Below, one piece after another: positions 55,710 to 64,000 of a DNA stretch of 64,000 bases (within the stretch, counting starts at the first letter, position 1; the number at the start of each line of letters is the position of its first letter). The DNA comes from Halothiobacillus sp045689735. Its GTDB lineage: Bacteria; Pseudomonadota; Gammaproteobacteria; Halothiobacillales; Halothiobacillaceae. The stretch spans positions 1,736,001-1,800,000 of the forward strand of contig NZ_CP142685.1 of NCBI RefSeq assembly GCF_045689735.1, given 5' to 3'. A program made the position numbers and the translations under genes. The notes under the pieces are model-generated. The model was given only the letters and a program-made list of their open reading frames with translations. It made no database searches and was not told where the DNA came from.

Positions 55710-55871
55710 TTGCGCCGTGACGAGCAGAACCCTATACTCCTGCGCTGCTCGCGCGGGTGAGGGTCTCTCTCGATTCCTTGCCACTCCACGCGAAACGAAA
55801 AATGCTGGAATGCTTTTTCCTTCGTTTTCAGCGCCCCACTCAAGACACCGGCACCGGCCGGCAGAGGTTTA

Positions 55872-56294
55872 ATGCACATGGCTGTCACACTCCCCCCCGG
55901 ATACAAACCCTCCGAAGACGAGGAATACATGAATCCTCTGCAACTCGAATATTTCCGCCAGAAGCTGTTGGCCTGGCGGGAAGAACTGGTGCAGGAGTCA
56001 GAAACCACGGTCAACCATCTGCGTGAAGAAAACTGGCAGGAGCCGGACATCAATGACCGTGCTTCGCTCGAATCCGATGCCGCACTGGAACTGCGCACCC
56101 GTGACCGGTACCGCAAGCTGATCAACAAAATCGACAAAACCCTGAAGCAAATTGCCGAAGGCAACTATGGCTACTGTGAAGAAACCGGCGACGAAATCGG
56201 TATTCGACGGCTGGAGGCTCGTCCGATCGCCACGCTGACCATCGAGGCGCAAGAGCGTCACGAGCGGCTGGAGCGGGTGCAGCGCGATGAGTAA
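55872..56294 (+). CDS. dksA: RNA polymerase-binding transcription factor DksA, reduced zinc site
   Basis: A 140-residue protein. It has the N-terminal segment GYKPSEDEEYMNPLQLEYFR, a coiled coil with the DxxDxA-type tip (EPDINDRASLESDAALELR), and the C-terminal NYGYCEETGDEIGIRRLEAR. DksA enters the secondary channel of RNA polymerase and mediates ppGpp control of rRNA promoters. Of the four zinc cysteines of the Escherichia coli protein only one remains (CEET, and TIEA in place of CIDC). This matches the zinc-poor DksA variants of alphaproteobacteria and DksA2. Ribosome site GAGG precedes the ATG. Confidence 0.9.
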   Translation: MHMAVTLPPGYKPSEDEEYMNPLQLEYFRQKLLAWREELVQESETTVNHLREENWQEPDINDRASLESDAALELRTRDRYRKLINKIDKTLKQIAEGNYGYCEETGDEIGIRRLEARPIATLTIEAQERHERLERVQRDE

Positions 56295-56880
56295 CTTCCA
56301 CCGCAGTCGGCGCGTGTTTTTTGCGGCGCTACTCGCTCTGCCGCTGTTTGCTCAGGCGGCGGATGCGCCTCCCAAGCCGGTTTCGGTCGAGATCACCACG
56401 AATCTCGGCGCCATCACGGTGGCGCTCGATCCGGCCAAGGCACCGAAAACCGTCGCCAATTTTCTGCACTATGTTAAAAGCGGGTTTTATGACGGCACGA
56501 TCTTTCACCGCGTAATCCCCGGCTTCATGATTCAGGGCGGGGGCTTTACGACCGGCTTCGTGCAGAAACCGACGCAGGCACCGATCGTCAACGAAGCGGG
56601 CAATGGCTTGTCCAACCTGCGCGGCACCATCGCCATGGCGCGCACCAGCCAGCCCGATTCGGCCACCAGCCAGTTTTTCATCAATGTGGCCGACAACAAG
56701 TTTCTCGACCGCAGTGCCCCGACCCCGCAAGGTGCGGGCTATGCCGTGTTTGGTCATGTCACGAAGGGGATGAGCGTCGTCGATGCCATCGTCAACACGC
56801 CCACGGGGGCAGGCGGCCCTTTCCCGCAGGATGTGCCCCAAAAAGCCGTGATCATCGAATCGATCAAAGTGCTGCCTTGA
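56287..56880 (+). CDS. Periplasmic peptidyl-prolyl cis-trans isomerase (cyclophilin)
   Basis: A 197-residue cyclophilin with a cleavable signal peptide (cleavage after FAQAA, about 25). FHRVIPGFMIQGGGF holds the catalytic arginine, and GTIAMARTSQPDSATSQFFI is the conserved centre. It speeds proline isomerisation during folding of exported proteins (PpiA-like). It overlaps dksA by 8 bases and precedes rnd. Confidence 0.9.
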   Translation: MSNFHRSRRVFFAALLALPLFAQAADAPPKPVSVEITTNLGAITVALDPAKAPKTVANFLHYVKSGFYDGTIFHRVIPGFMIQGGGFTTGFVQKPTQAPIVNEAGNGLSNLRGTIAMARTSQPDSATSQFFINVADNKFLDRSAPTPQGAGYAVFGHVTKGMSVVDAIVNTPTGAGGPFPQDVPQKAVIIESIKVLP

Positions 56881-56908
56881 GCGCCGTGCGTACTTGACCG
56901 CACGGACA

Positions 56909-58009
56909 ATGATCGCGCCCCATCCGATCCAGACCCCCGAGGCACTCAGCCCCGTTCTGGCCGAGTGCGACGCGGCACCCTTCATTGCACTGGATACCGA
57001 ATTCCGGCGCGAAGATACCTATGTTCCGGAGCTCTGCCTCGTTCAATTGGCCACCCCGAACGGCTTATGGCTGGTGGATGCCTTGGCGACGGATCTCACC
57101 CCCCTGTGGCACAGACTCAACCACACCACCACGCCCGTGGTGCTGCATGCCGCCCAGCAAGATCTGGAGCTGATCGCACAAGCCTCCGGTAGCCTGCCCC
57201 GCGTGCTGCGCGATACCCAGATCGCGGCGGCATTTCTTGGCCTGGGCGATCAAATCGGCTACGCCCAACTCGTCGCCGCGCGCCTTCATCTGACCCTCGA
57301 CAAATCGCAAAGCCGCACCGATTGGACTCAGCGCCCCTTGAGCGAGGCGCAACGGCGCTATGCCGCCGATGATGTCCGGTATCTGCAGGCGCTCTATCCG
57401 GGGCTGCTTGAGGCGCTCGAATCGATGAACCGCCGGCGCTGGTTCGAAGAAGAATGTGCGGCATTGAGTGATGCCCGTCGTTTTGCCCCACAAACGACGG
57501 GGCTGTGGCGTAAAGTCAGCGGCCAGCAAACCCTGAAACCCGCTGAGCGCGCAGTATTGGAGGCCATCACCACCTGGCGCGAACAACAGGCCATCGACCG
57601 CAACCTGCCACGCCGCTGGGTGCTCGCGGACGAGACTGCGCTAAAACTGGCCACCACGCCCAAGCCCAGCCCCGACGACATCATCGCCGGACGACGGGGC
57701 GTTGCCCGACCCTCTGAACCCAGTATTCAAGCGCTGCTGGAAGCGATGCGCCGAGCCCGGCAAAGTCCGCCGGAATCCTGGCCGCGCAACCCGATCACGC
57801 GACTCAGCCCGGCCGAGCAGTCCCTACTTCAACGCTGGCAAAGCCGCATCCAAGCCGTCGCCACCCAACTCCAACTCAGCCCGGCCCTACTCGCCACCAC
57901 CGACGATCTGCTGCGGTGGCTACGCCATCCCGAGCAGGCCAACCGTCTGACGCAGGGTTGGCGTGCCGAAGTACTCGATCCGGCGCTACAATTTTCGACA
58001 TCCACATAA
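56909..58009 (+). CDS. rnd: Ribonuclease D
   Basis: A 366-residue 3'-5' exoribonuclease of the DEDD group that trims tRNA precursors. Exo motifs: FIALDTEFRREDTY, VVLHAAQQDLEL and RYAADDVRYLQALYPGL (the DEDDy tyrosine). An HRDC domain follows (about 210-290, KPAERAVLEAITTWREQQA) with a second helical domain after it. The ATG at 56909 was preferred to a TTG at 56894. Confidence 0.92.
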   Translation: MIAPHPIQTPEALSPVLAECDAAPFIALDTEFRREDTYVPELCLVQLATPNGLWLVDALATDLTPLWHRLNHTTTPVVLHAAQQDLELIAQASGSLPRVLRDTQIAAAFLGLGDQIGYAQLVAARLHLTLDKSQSRTDWTQRPLSEAQRRYAADDVRYLQALYPGLLEALESMNRRRWFEEECAALSDARRFAPQTTGLWRKVSGQQTLKPAERAVLEAITTWREQQAIDRNLPRRWVLADETALKLATTPKPSPDDIIAGRRGVARPSEPSIQALLEAMRRARQSPPESWPRNPITRLSPAEQSLLQRWQSRIQAVATQLQLSPALLATTDDLLRWLRHPEQANRLTQGWRAEVLDPALQFSTST

Positions 58010-58036
58010 CCATCGTCCCAATCGCAAGGCATTCAG

Positions 58037-58258
58037 ATGAACGCACAAGACATCATCGACCGCATCACCGCGTCACTGCCCGATGCCCAAGTCATCCCTG
58101 AGGGTGAGGGCTGCCAGTTCAAAATCACGGTCACCAGTGCAGCATTCGCCGGCAAAACCCGGCTCGCGCAACATCAAATGATCAACAAGCTCCTGGCCGA
58201 CTGGCTCGCCAGCGGCGCCCTGCACGCCATTACCCTGAACACCCGGACACCGACATGA
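58037..58258 (+). CDS. ibaG: BolA-family protein, IbaG type
   Basis: A 73-residue protein starting MNAQDIIDRITASLP. The BolA core TRLAQHQMINKLLADWLASG follows, with the conserved histidine that helps bind [2Fe-2S] clusters together with a monothiol glutaredoxin. It is a small cytoplasmic factor in iron-sulfur handling and acid stress. It lies between rnd and the DUF1244 gene and overlaps the latter by four bases. Confidence 0.85.
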   Translation: MNAQDIIDRITASLPDAQVIPEGEGCQFKITVTSAAFAGKTRLAQHQMINKLLADWLASGALHAITLNTRTPT

Positions 58259-58572
58259 ATACAGCCAACGAGAACACCCCCAACACGGAAGCCCTGGAAG
58301 CCGCCGCCTTTCGGCGATTGGTCGCGCATCTGCAGCAACGCACCGATGTGCAGAATATCGACCTGATGAATCTCGCCGGATTCTGCCGGAATTGCCTGTC
58401 GCGCTGGTATCGTGAAGCCGCCGAAGCCCAGGGCACCCCGCTCAGCGACGCGGATGCGCGGCTCGCCATCTACGGCATGCCCTATGAGGAATGGAAACAG
58501 CGGTATCAACGCGAAGCCAGCGCCAGTCAACAAGCACAGTTCGAAGAAGCCCGTCAGCAACACGCCTCATGA
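58255..58572 (+). CDS. DUF1244-family protein
   Basis: A 105-residue protein. The centre NIDLMNLAGFCRNCLSRWY carries a CxxC pair and is the invariant family signature; MPYEEWKQRYQ follows. Structures of relatives show a small helical homodimer, with no known function. Coupled by four-base overlaps to ibaG upstream and to the cation transporter downstream. The cysteine pair and the BolA neighbour hint at metal or iron-sulfur chemistry, which is inference. Confidence 0.85.
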   Translation: MNTANENTPNTEALEAAAFRRLVAHLQQRTDVQNIDLMNLAGFCRNCLSRWYREAAEAQGTPLSDADARLAIYGMPYEEWKQRYQREASASQQAQFEEARQQHAS

Positions 58573-59180
58573 ACCCCACTCCCTCCGCGCCGCCCGCATT
58601 TCGGCGCGCCGTTCTCTGGGTCGCCCTGCTGAATTTCGGCTATTTCTGGGTCGAATGGACGGTCGCCCAATCCATCGGCTCGGTCTCGCTGTTTGCCGAT
58701 TCGATTGATTTTCTTGAGGATGCCGCAGTCAATGGACTCATTCTCATCGGCCTCGGGCTGAGCGCGGTCGCCCGCGCGCGGCTGGGCATGCTGCTTGCGG
58801 GGATCATCCTGATCCCCGGTTTGGCGACGCTGTGGACGGCTGTTCATAAAGTTCTCCAACCGCTGCCGCCAGATGCACTGGATTTAAGCCTGACTGGGCT
58901 GGGCGCGCTGATGGTGAATTTCAGTTGCGCCTGGATTTTGCTGCGGTATCGGCGGCATCACGGCAGCCTGGTTCAGGCGGCCTTTCTGTCCGCCCGCAAT
59001 GATGTGCTGGCCAATCTCGCGATTATCCTCGCGGCGGGCGTGACGCTCGTCTGGACATCCGCGCTGCCGGATCTCATCGTCGGCCTCGGCATCTTCCTAT
59101 TGAATCTGGATGCCGCGCGGGTGGTGTACCGGCAAGCGATCCAGGAGCGTCGCCGCGCTCGATCGACGGATAGGCCGTGA
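58569..59180 (+). CDS. Small cation efflux (CDF-like) membrane protein
   Basis: A 203-residue protein with about six transmembrane helices. SVSLFADSIDFLEDAAVNGL corresponds to helix 2 of cation diffusion facilitators with its DxxxD metal pair, and AAFLSARNDVLANLAIILA to helix 5, where the usual HxxxD reads as SxxND. The C-terminal cytoplasmic domain of full CDF proteins is missing, so it is a short form. It may export Co, Zn or another divalent metal. The ATG at 58569 overlaps the DUF1244 stop; the earlier frame at 58491 lies inside that gene. Confidence 0.75.
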   Translation: MNPTPSAPPAFRRAVLWVALLNFGYFWVEWTVAQSIGSVSLFADSIDFLEDAAVNGLILIGLGLSAVARARLGMLLAGIILIPGLATLWTAVHKVLQPLPPDALDLSLTGLGALMVNFSCAWILLRYRRHHGSLVQAAFLSARNDVLANLAIILAAGVTLVWTSALPDLIVGLGIFLLNLDAARVVYRQAIQERRRARSTDRP

Positions 59181-59192
59181 ACCCTTTGCACG

Positions 59193-60092
59193 CTAGAACG
59201 ACGGCCATTTCCCCTCGGCAATCGTTTTACTGACCTGCGCTTCGAAGAAGGCGACCCGGGCATTTTCATACGGGATCGTGTCGTTGGCCGTCATCAGTTG
59301 ATACCAGCCGGTATAGATCGCCACCAGAGCTTCCGGCGGAAAGCCATCGACTTTGCGCGGATCCGGGTTGTCTTCGGCCAGCTTCTGCAACTGATGCTCG
59401 GTGAGCTTGGCCAGATGCACGATGCCCTCCACCAGCAGATCGCGGCTATGCGCCGGCGCGGTCTTCGCCAGAATCGCGGCGGCATCCTGCACGGCCTGCG
59501 GATGCGGCTGAACCAGAGCCGCGACCTGACCGAGCATCGCCGCCGACCCTTTCAGCGCCATACGCGGCGGCACCGGGAAACCATTGCCGCCGGTGGAATC
59601 CACTTGCAATTGAGCCATCCGCACCAGCAAACCAATGCGCGGTAGATTCAGTTCCCGCGACTGGCGCTCGGCGCCCTTGAGCACATCCGGCGTAATCGCC
59701 ATGCCTCCAGCCAGCCAGCGCTGAATCGTGGTCGATAGGTTTTCCCGTTCTACATACTGAAACTGCCCCTTGTTCCAGGGCAGTATTTTGCTGGTAGGCA
59801 CTTCTTCGATCGTTTCACGCCGCTTGGCCAGATCCGCTGGTTGCATGATGTCGAGGCCAGGACGCGGACTACAGGTCCCCGCCAGCGTCTTATCCTGACC
59901 ATTGACCACATCGGAAAGCCGGATATTGACTGTGCCATCGGGGTTGATCTGCGTGATCAGGCCATCGGCATAGCCATCGCTGAGTAAATTCTCGGAATAC
60001 ATCGGAATGAACACCCGATCGCCGACCGAAAACGCCATCGCTGGCAACGCCATCACCCATAACCCGACTGCCAACAGACCCCGGCATTTCAT
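59193..60092 (-). CDS. Exported protein of unknown function
   Basis: A 299-residue protein with a signal peptide (LLAVGLWVMALPAMA, cleavage about 19). The mature N-terminus FSVGDRVFIPMYSENLLSDG continues GYADGLITQINPDGTVNIR. This looks like a small beta-barrel of the Tudor/KOW/agenet type, here in the periplasm, which is unusual. The rest (about 100-299) is mainly helical with no recognised motif. The ATG at 60092 is chosen at the start of the signal sequence. It is convergent with the cation transporter and nearly abuts the divergent spermidine-synthase-like gene, so the two may share a control region. Confidence 0.5.
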   Translation of the reverse strand: MKCRGLLAVGLWVMALPAMAFSVGDRVFIPMYSENLLSDGYADGLITQINPDGTVNIRLSDVVNGQDKTLAGTCSPRPGLDIMQPADLAKRRETIEEVPTSKILPWNKGQFQYVERENLSTTIQRWLAGGMAITPDVLKGAERQSRELNLPRIGLLVRMAQLQVDSTGGNGFPVPPRMALKGSAAMLGQVAALVQPHPQAVQDAAAILAKTAPAHSRDLLVEGIVHLAKLTEHQLQKLAEDNPDPRKVDGFPPEALVAIYTGWYQLMTANDTIPYENARVAFFEAQVSKTIAEGKWPSF

Positions 60093-60105
60093 CTGCTTTA
60101 CCCCC

Positions 60106-60933
60106 ATGATCGTTTCTTCTCGCTACGATATGACTTTAAACCAACAGGATCGATCCCTGATGCACGGTATGCTCCGCTTTGCCCAACGCGATGCCTGGGG
60201 GCTGATCGAGGTTCGCAGCGACGAAACCGGCGAAACCACGCTGTACTTTGGCAACGATACCGCCCAATCCGGCTGGTACCCCGACCGCCCCAGCGAACTG
60301 GCCTTTGGCTATTACCGCGCCCTGCTCACCGCGCTGGCACTCCACCCGGCGCCCAGCCATGCCATGCTCTACGGCCTGGGGGGCGGCGCCGTCGCGCGCT
60401 ATCTGCTGGAATATACCGGATTAACGGTCACCGCGTTCGATCTTCGCCCCACCCTGGCGCCGATCGCCCGGGATTATTTCGGCCTGACGCTCGATCACCC
60501 ACGGCTTGCCCTGCATTTTGGCGATATTGCCGACAGCACGATCCTCGCCCGGCTGCCCCCCTGCGACATCACCCTGCTGGATGTGTTCGACGAACAGGGC
60601 ATGGTGCCGGTTCCCGCCGCCAGCCTGAACACGATTGCCGAACAGCTGGGCGACGAGGGGATTCTGTGCGTGAATGTCTGGCGCAATGCACTCAACCCGC
60701 TGGTCACGCTCAATCAGACGATCGCGCGCTGGTTCGACCCGAACCCGCTGAGTTTTCCGGTTCCGGATCGCTATAACACCGTTCTGTGTTTTCGCAAAAA
60801 CCCGTGGCGCGCGGCCGATATTGATGCGGCCATCGAACGCGCGCGCCAGTGGCCGCAGCCGGTGGGCGAGATGCTACAAAGCACCCTGGCTTGGCTCGCG
60901 CGCAAACCGGGGCGCCAACTCAAACCCCGGTAG
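60106..60933 (+). CDS. Spermidine synthase-fold (SAM-dependent) protein
   Basis: About 275 residues. The Rossmann motif is AMLYGLGGGAVARYLLEY, followed by LTVTAFDLRPTLAPIARDYF, LHFGDIAD and CDITLLDVFDEQGMVP. It belongs to the spermidine synthase-like group often found without polyamine genes. The aminopropyl-transfer residues are not clearly conserved, so a methyltransferase-like or other role is possible. Start choice is uncertain: ATG 60106 or ATG 60130, neither with a clear ribosome site. Confidence 0.65.
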   Translation: MIVSSRYDMTLNQQDRSLMHGMLRFAQRDAWGLIEVRSDETGETTLYFGNDTAQSGWYPDRPSELAFGYYRALLTALALHPAPSHAMLYGLGGGAVARYLLEYTGLTVTAFDLRPTLAPIARDYFGLTLDHPRLALHFGDIADSTILARLPPCDITLLDVFDEQGMVPVPAASLNTIAEQLGDEGILCVNVWRNALNPLVTLNQTIARWFDPNPLSFPVPDRYNTVLCFRKNPWRAADIDAAIERARQWPQPVGEMLQSTLAWLARKPGRQLKPR

Positions 60934-60958
60934 TCCGGGCAGAACGCCCCGTGCACCC

Positions 60959-61444
60959 TCAGCCGCGCAACGCAGCCAATACCGATTCGGCCGACGCGTT
61001 TTGCAGGCCAGACTCATCCACGCCGAGCCAGCGCACCACGCCATCCTCTGCAATCAGGGCATACCGTTTGGAGCGCAGCCCCATGGCGGCATTACTCATA
61101 TCCCGCCCCATCCCCAGCGCCTCGGTGAAGGCAGCATTGCCATCCGATAAAAATCGGATCGATTGCGCCGCATCGCCGAAACTGGCCGCCCACAAGCGCA
61201 TGATGAATGGGTCATTCACTGCCACGCAGTACACCTGCGCGACACCGGCTGCCCGCAACGCCGCCGCTTGGGCGATAAAACCCGGCACATGTTTTTCGGA
61301 GCAGGTCGGTGTGAACGCGCCCGGCACCGCAAAAAACACCACAGTTTTCCCGGCAGTCAATTCAGCCACCGTGTAGCCATCCAGCCCCTGTTCGCCGCGC
61401 TCGTGGAGCGTGACGCCGGGTAGTTTGTCGCCAACCTGAATCAT
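60959..61444 (-). CDS. Peroxiredoxin, Prx5/AhpE-like (thioredoxin/glutaredoxin type)
   Basis: A 161-residue thiol peroxidase. The active-site segment VFFAVPGAFTPTCSEKHVPG contains the peroxidatic cysteine within PxxxTPxCS. It reduces peroxides, with glutaredoxin or thioredoxin as electron donor. MIQVGDKLPGVTLHE is the typical start; a strong AAGGAGG stands a few bases before the ATG at 61444. It follows thiC on the same strand with no overlap. Confidence 0.9.
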   Translation of the reverse strand: MIQVGDKLPGVTLHERGEQGLDGYTVAELTAGKTVVFFAVPGAFTPTCSEKHVPGFIAQAAALRAAGVAQVYCVAVNDPFIMRLWAASFGDAAQSIRFLSDGNAAFTEALGMGRDMSNAAMGLRSKRYALIAEDGVVRWLGVDESGLQNASAESVLAALRG

Positions 61445-61461
61445 TGCGCCTCCTTTAGGCA

Positions 61462-63351
<1,890 letters not shown>

Positions 63352-63417
63352 CAGGAATCACCTCGATCAACAAGTAACGAAGGGTTCGACCGATGGATGC
63401 CACGCCTGCCGGCGCTT

Positions 63418-63500
63418 GACTTCCCTCCGCCGGTACGAACCGGATCAGGTACTAAGGGACTCTCTCAGCCGACGGCCAGATGGGCCGGGCACCCCCAGTC
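63418..63500 (-). promoter_or_regulatory. TPP riboswitch (THI element) upstream of thiC
   Basis: On the minus strand the leader reads GACTGGGGGTGCCC, then GGCTGAGAGAGTCCC, TACCTGATCCGGTTCGTACC and GGAGGGAAGTC. GGGGTGC, CTGAGA, ACCTGAT and the closing GGGAAG are the conserved blocks of the thiamine pyrophosphate aptamer. It lies 67 bases before the thiC start, so control of transcription or translation of thiC is expected. Confidence 0.95.
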
Positions 63501-63684
63501 ATACCGGCAAACTAGCGCAGCGACCCAAAAAAGTCTATGGAAAAGTCCAAACATAGCCCCGGATTCCCCCAACCACCCGCGCCCCATCCGGCGTTTCCCG
63601 CAGCGTCTTTCTCAGGGCACCGCGTTATCGGAGCGTAGTCAGCGCCGCCCGCTTTGGGTATATTGCGGAGGTTTTTTGCAACCG

Positions 63685-64000
63685 ATGCTGGAATTTCCCC
63701 GAATGATGGCTTTCGACACCGAGCTCGCCCGCTTCAACATGATCGAGCAACAAATCCGCCCCTGGGATGTGCTGGACAAACGGGTACTCGCCGCGCTGGC
63801 GCACATTCCGCGCGAGCAATTCGTCGCGCCCGAACAGCGCAATCTGGCCTTCTCCGATCTCGCCTTGCCCATTGGTCAGGGCGAAACGATGCTACCGCCG
63901 GTCGTTGAAGGCCGCCTATTGCAGGCCGCCAATCCGCAGCCGCAGGAGCGCGTACTGGAAATCGGAACCGGCAGTGGTTTTTTCACGGCCTGCCTCGCCC
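63685..64000 (+). CDS. Protein-L-isoaspartate methyltransferase-family protein, 5' part (runs off window)
   Basis: The first 105 codons are present. IEQQIRPWDVLDKRVLAALA, IPREQFVAPEQRNLAF, LPIGQGETMLPP and the SAM-binding RVLEIGTGSGFFTACLA place it in the PCMT family. It is a distinct paralogue of pcm at 14093. Members with IEQQIRPW near the N-terminus commonly precede a rhodanese-like gene and tolC, which may follow outside the window. An in-frame TTG at 63676 with GGAGG four bases upstream is an alternative start. Divergent from thiC. Confidence 0.82.
   Translation, partial: MLEFPRMMAFDTELARFNMIEQQIRPWDVLDKRVLAALAHIPREQFVAPEQRNLAFSDLALPIGQGETMLPPVVEGRLLQAANPQPQERVLEIGTGSGFFTACLA

Overview
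This window reads as a chromosome segment of a free-living, Gram-negative gammaproteobacterium. It carries LPS assembly genes, a tol operon, a Pil-Chp chemotaxis operon, surE-pcm-nlpD, ruvCAB, and an rRNA operon with Ile and Ala spacer tRNAs. The glutamate-cysteine ligase is of the type first described in acidithiobacilli. DksA has lost most of its zinc cysteines, and a BtuM-like corrinoid protein follows btuB. Together these suggest a sulfur oxidiser such as a Halothiobacillus relative, but that assignment is inference. Most of the window is GC-rich; about 282-3360 is conspicuously AT-rich.

Layout. 1-12.2 kb: a cell-surface glycan region. It runs from an lpxL-type acyltransferase tail through an AT-rich, probably transferred pair (GT-C-like membrane protein and DPM-like GT2) and an IS3 transposase remnant. 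Next come an LPS operon on the minus strand (2OG oxygenase, polysaccharide deacetylase, WaaE-like GT2, WaaL-like ligase, GT4), two more GT4 enzymes, a second 2OG oxygenase and an ELM1-family protein. 12.1-15.6 kb: a FixH/YtkA-like hypothetical gene and surE-pcm-yqaA-nlpD. 15.7-20.1 kb: an Smr protein, a structured convergent spacer, an operon ilvE - zinc-finger protein - unannotated 46-residue membrane peptide - PAS/GGDEF/degenerate EAL protein, and thiS. 20.2-25.7 kb: a complete rRNA operon on the minus strand (16S, tRNA-Ile, tRNA-Ala, 23S, 5S) with two promoters and processing stems, preceded by tRNA-Lys. 25.7-34.3 kb: one long minus-strand run ruvC-ruvA-ruvB-ybgC-tolQ-tolR-tolA-tolB-cpoB-queE-queC with overlapping or nearly abutting genes; pal is absent from its usual place. 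34.4-37.7 kb: Bcr/CflA exporter, trpG/pabA, cysQ, nudE. 37.8-40.7 kb: cobalamin riboswitch, btuB, a second structured leader with a terminator, and btuM. 40.8-51.2 kb: pilG-pilH-pilI-pilJ-chpA-chpC. 51.4-55.7 kb: gshA-gshB-apbE and a TonB-like gene. 55.9-59.2 kb: dksA-ppiA-rnd-ibaG-DUF1244-cation transporter. 59.2-64 kb: an unknown exported protein, a spermidine-synthase-fold protein, peroxiredoxin, TPP-riboswitch-controlled thiC, and the start of a second pcm-like gene.

The strongest candidates for something undescribed are four. First, the pseudoknot-plus-terminator leader between btuB and btuM (about 39911-40040), which is not the standard cobalamin riboswitch. Second, the hairpin-rich spacer at 16235-16431. 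Third, the small membrane peptide at 18478-18618. Fourth, the pairing of two 2OG-Fe(II) oxygenases with LPS genes. The tol operon without pal and the Pil-Chp operon without adaptation enzymes are notable variants of known systems. Coordinates of RNA ends and several start codons are estimates read by eye.
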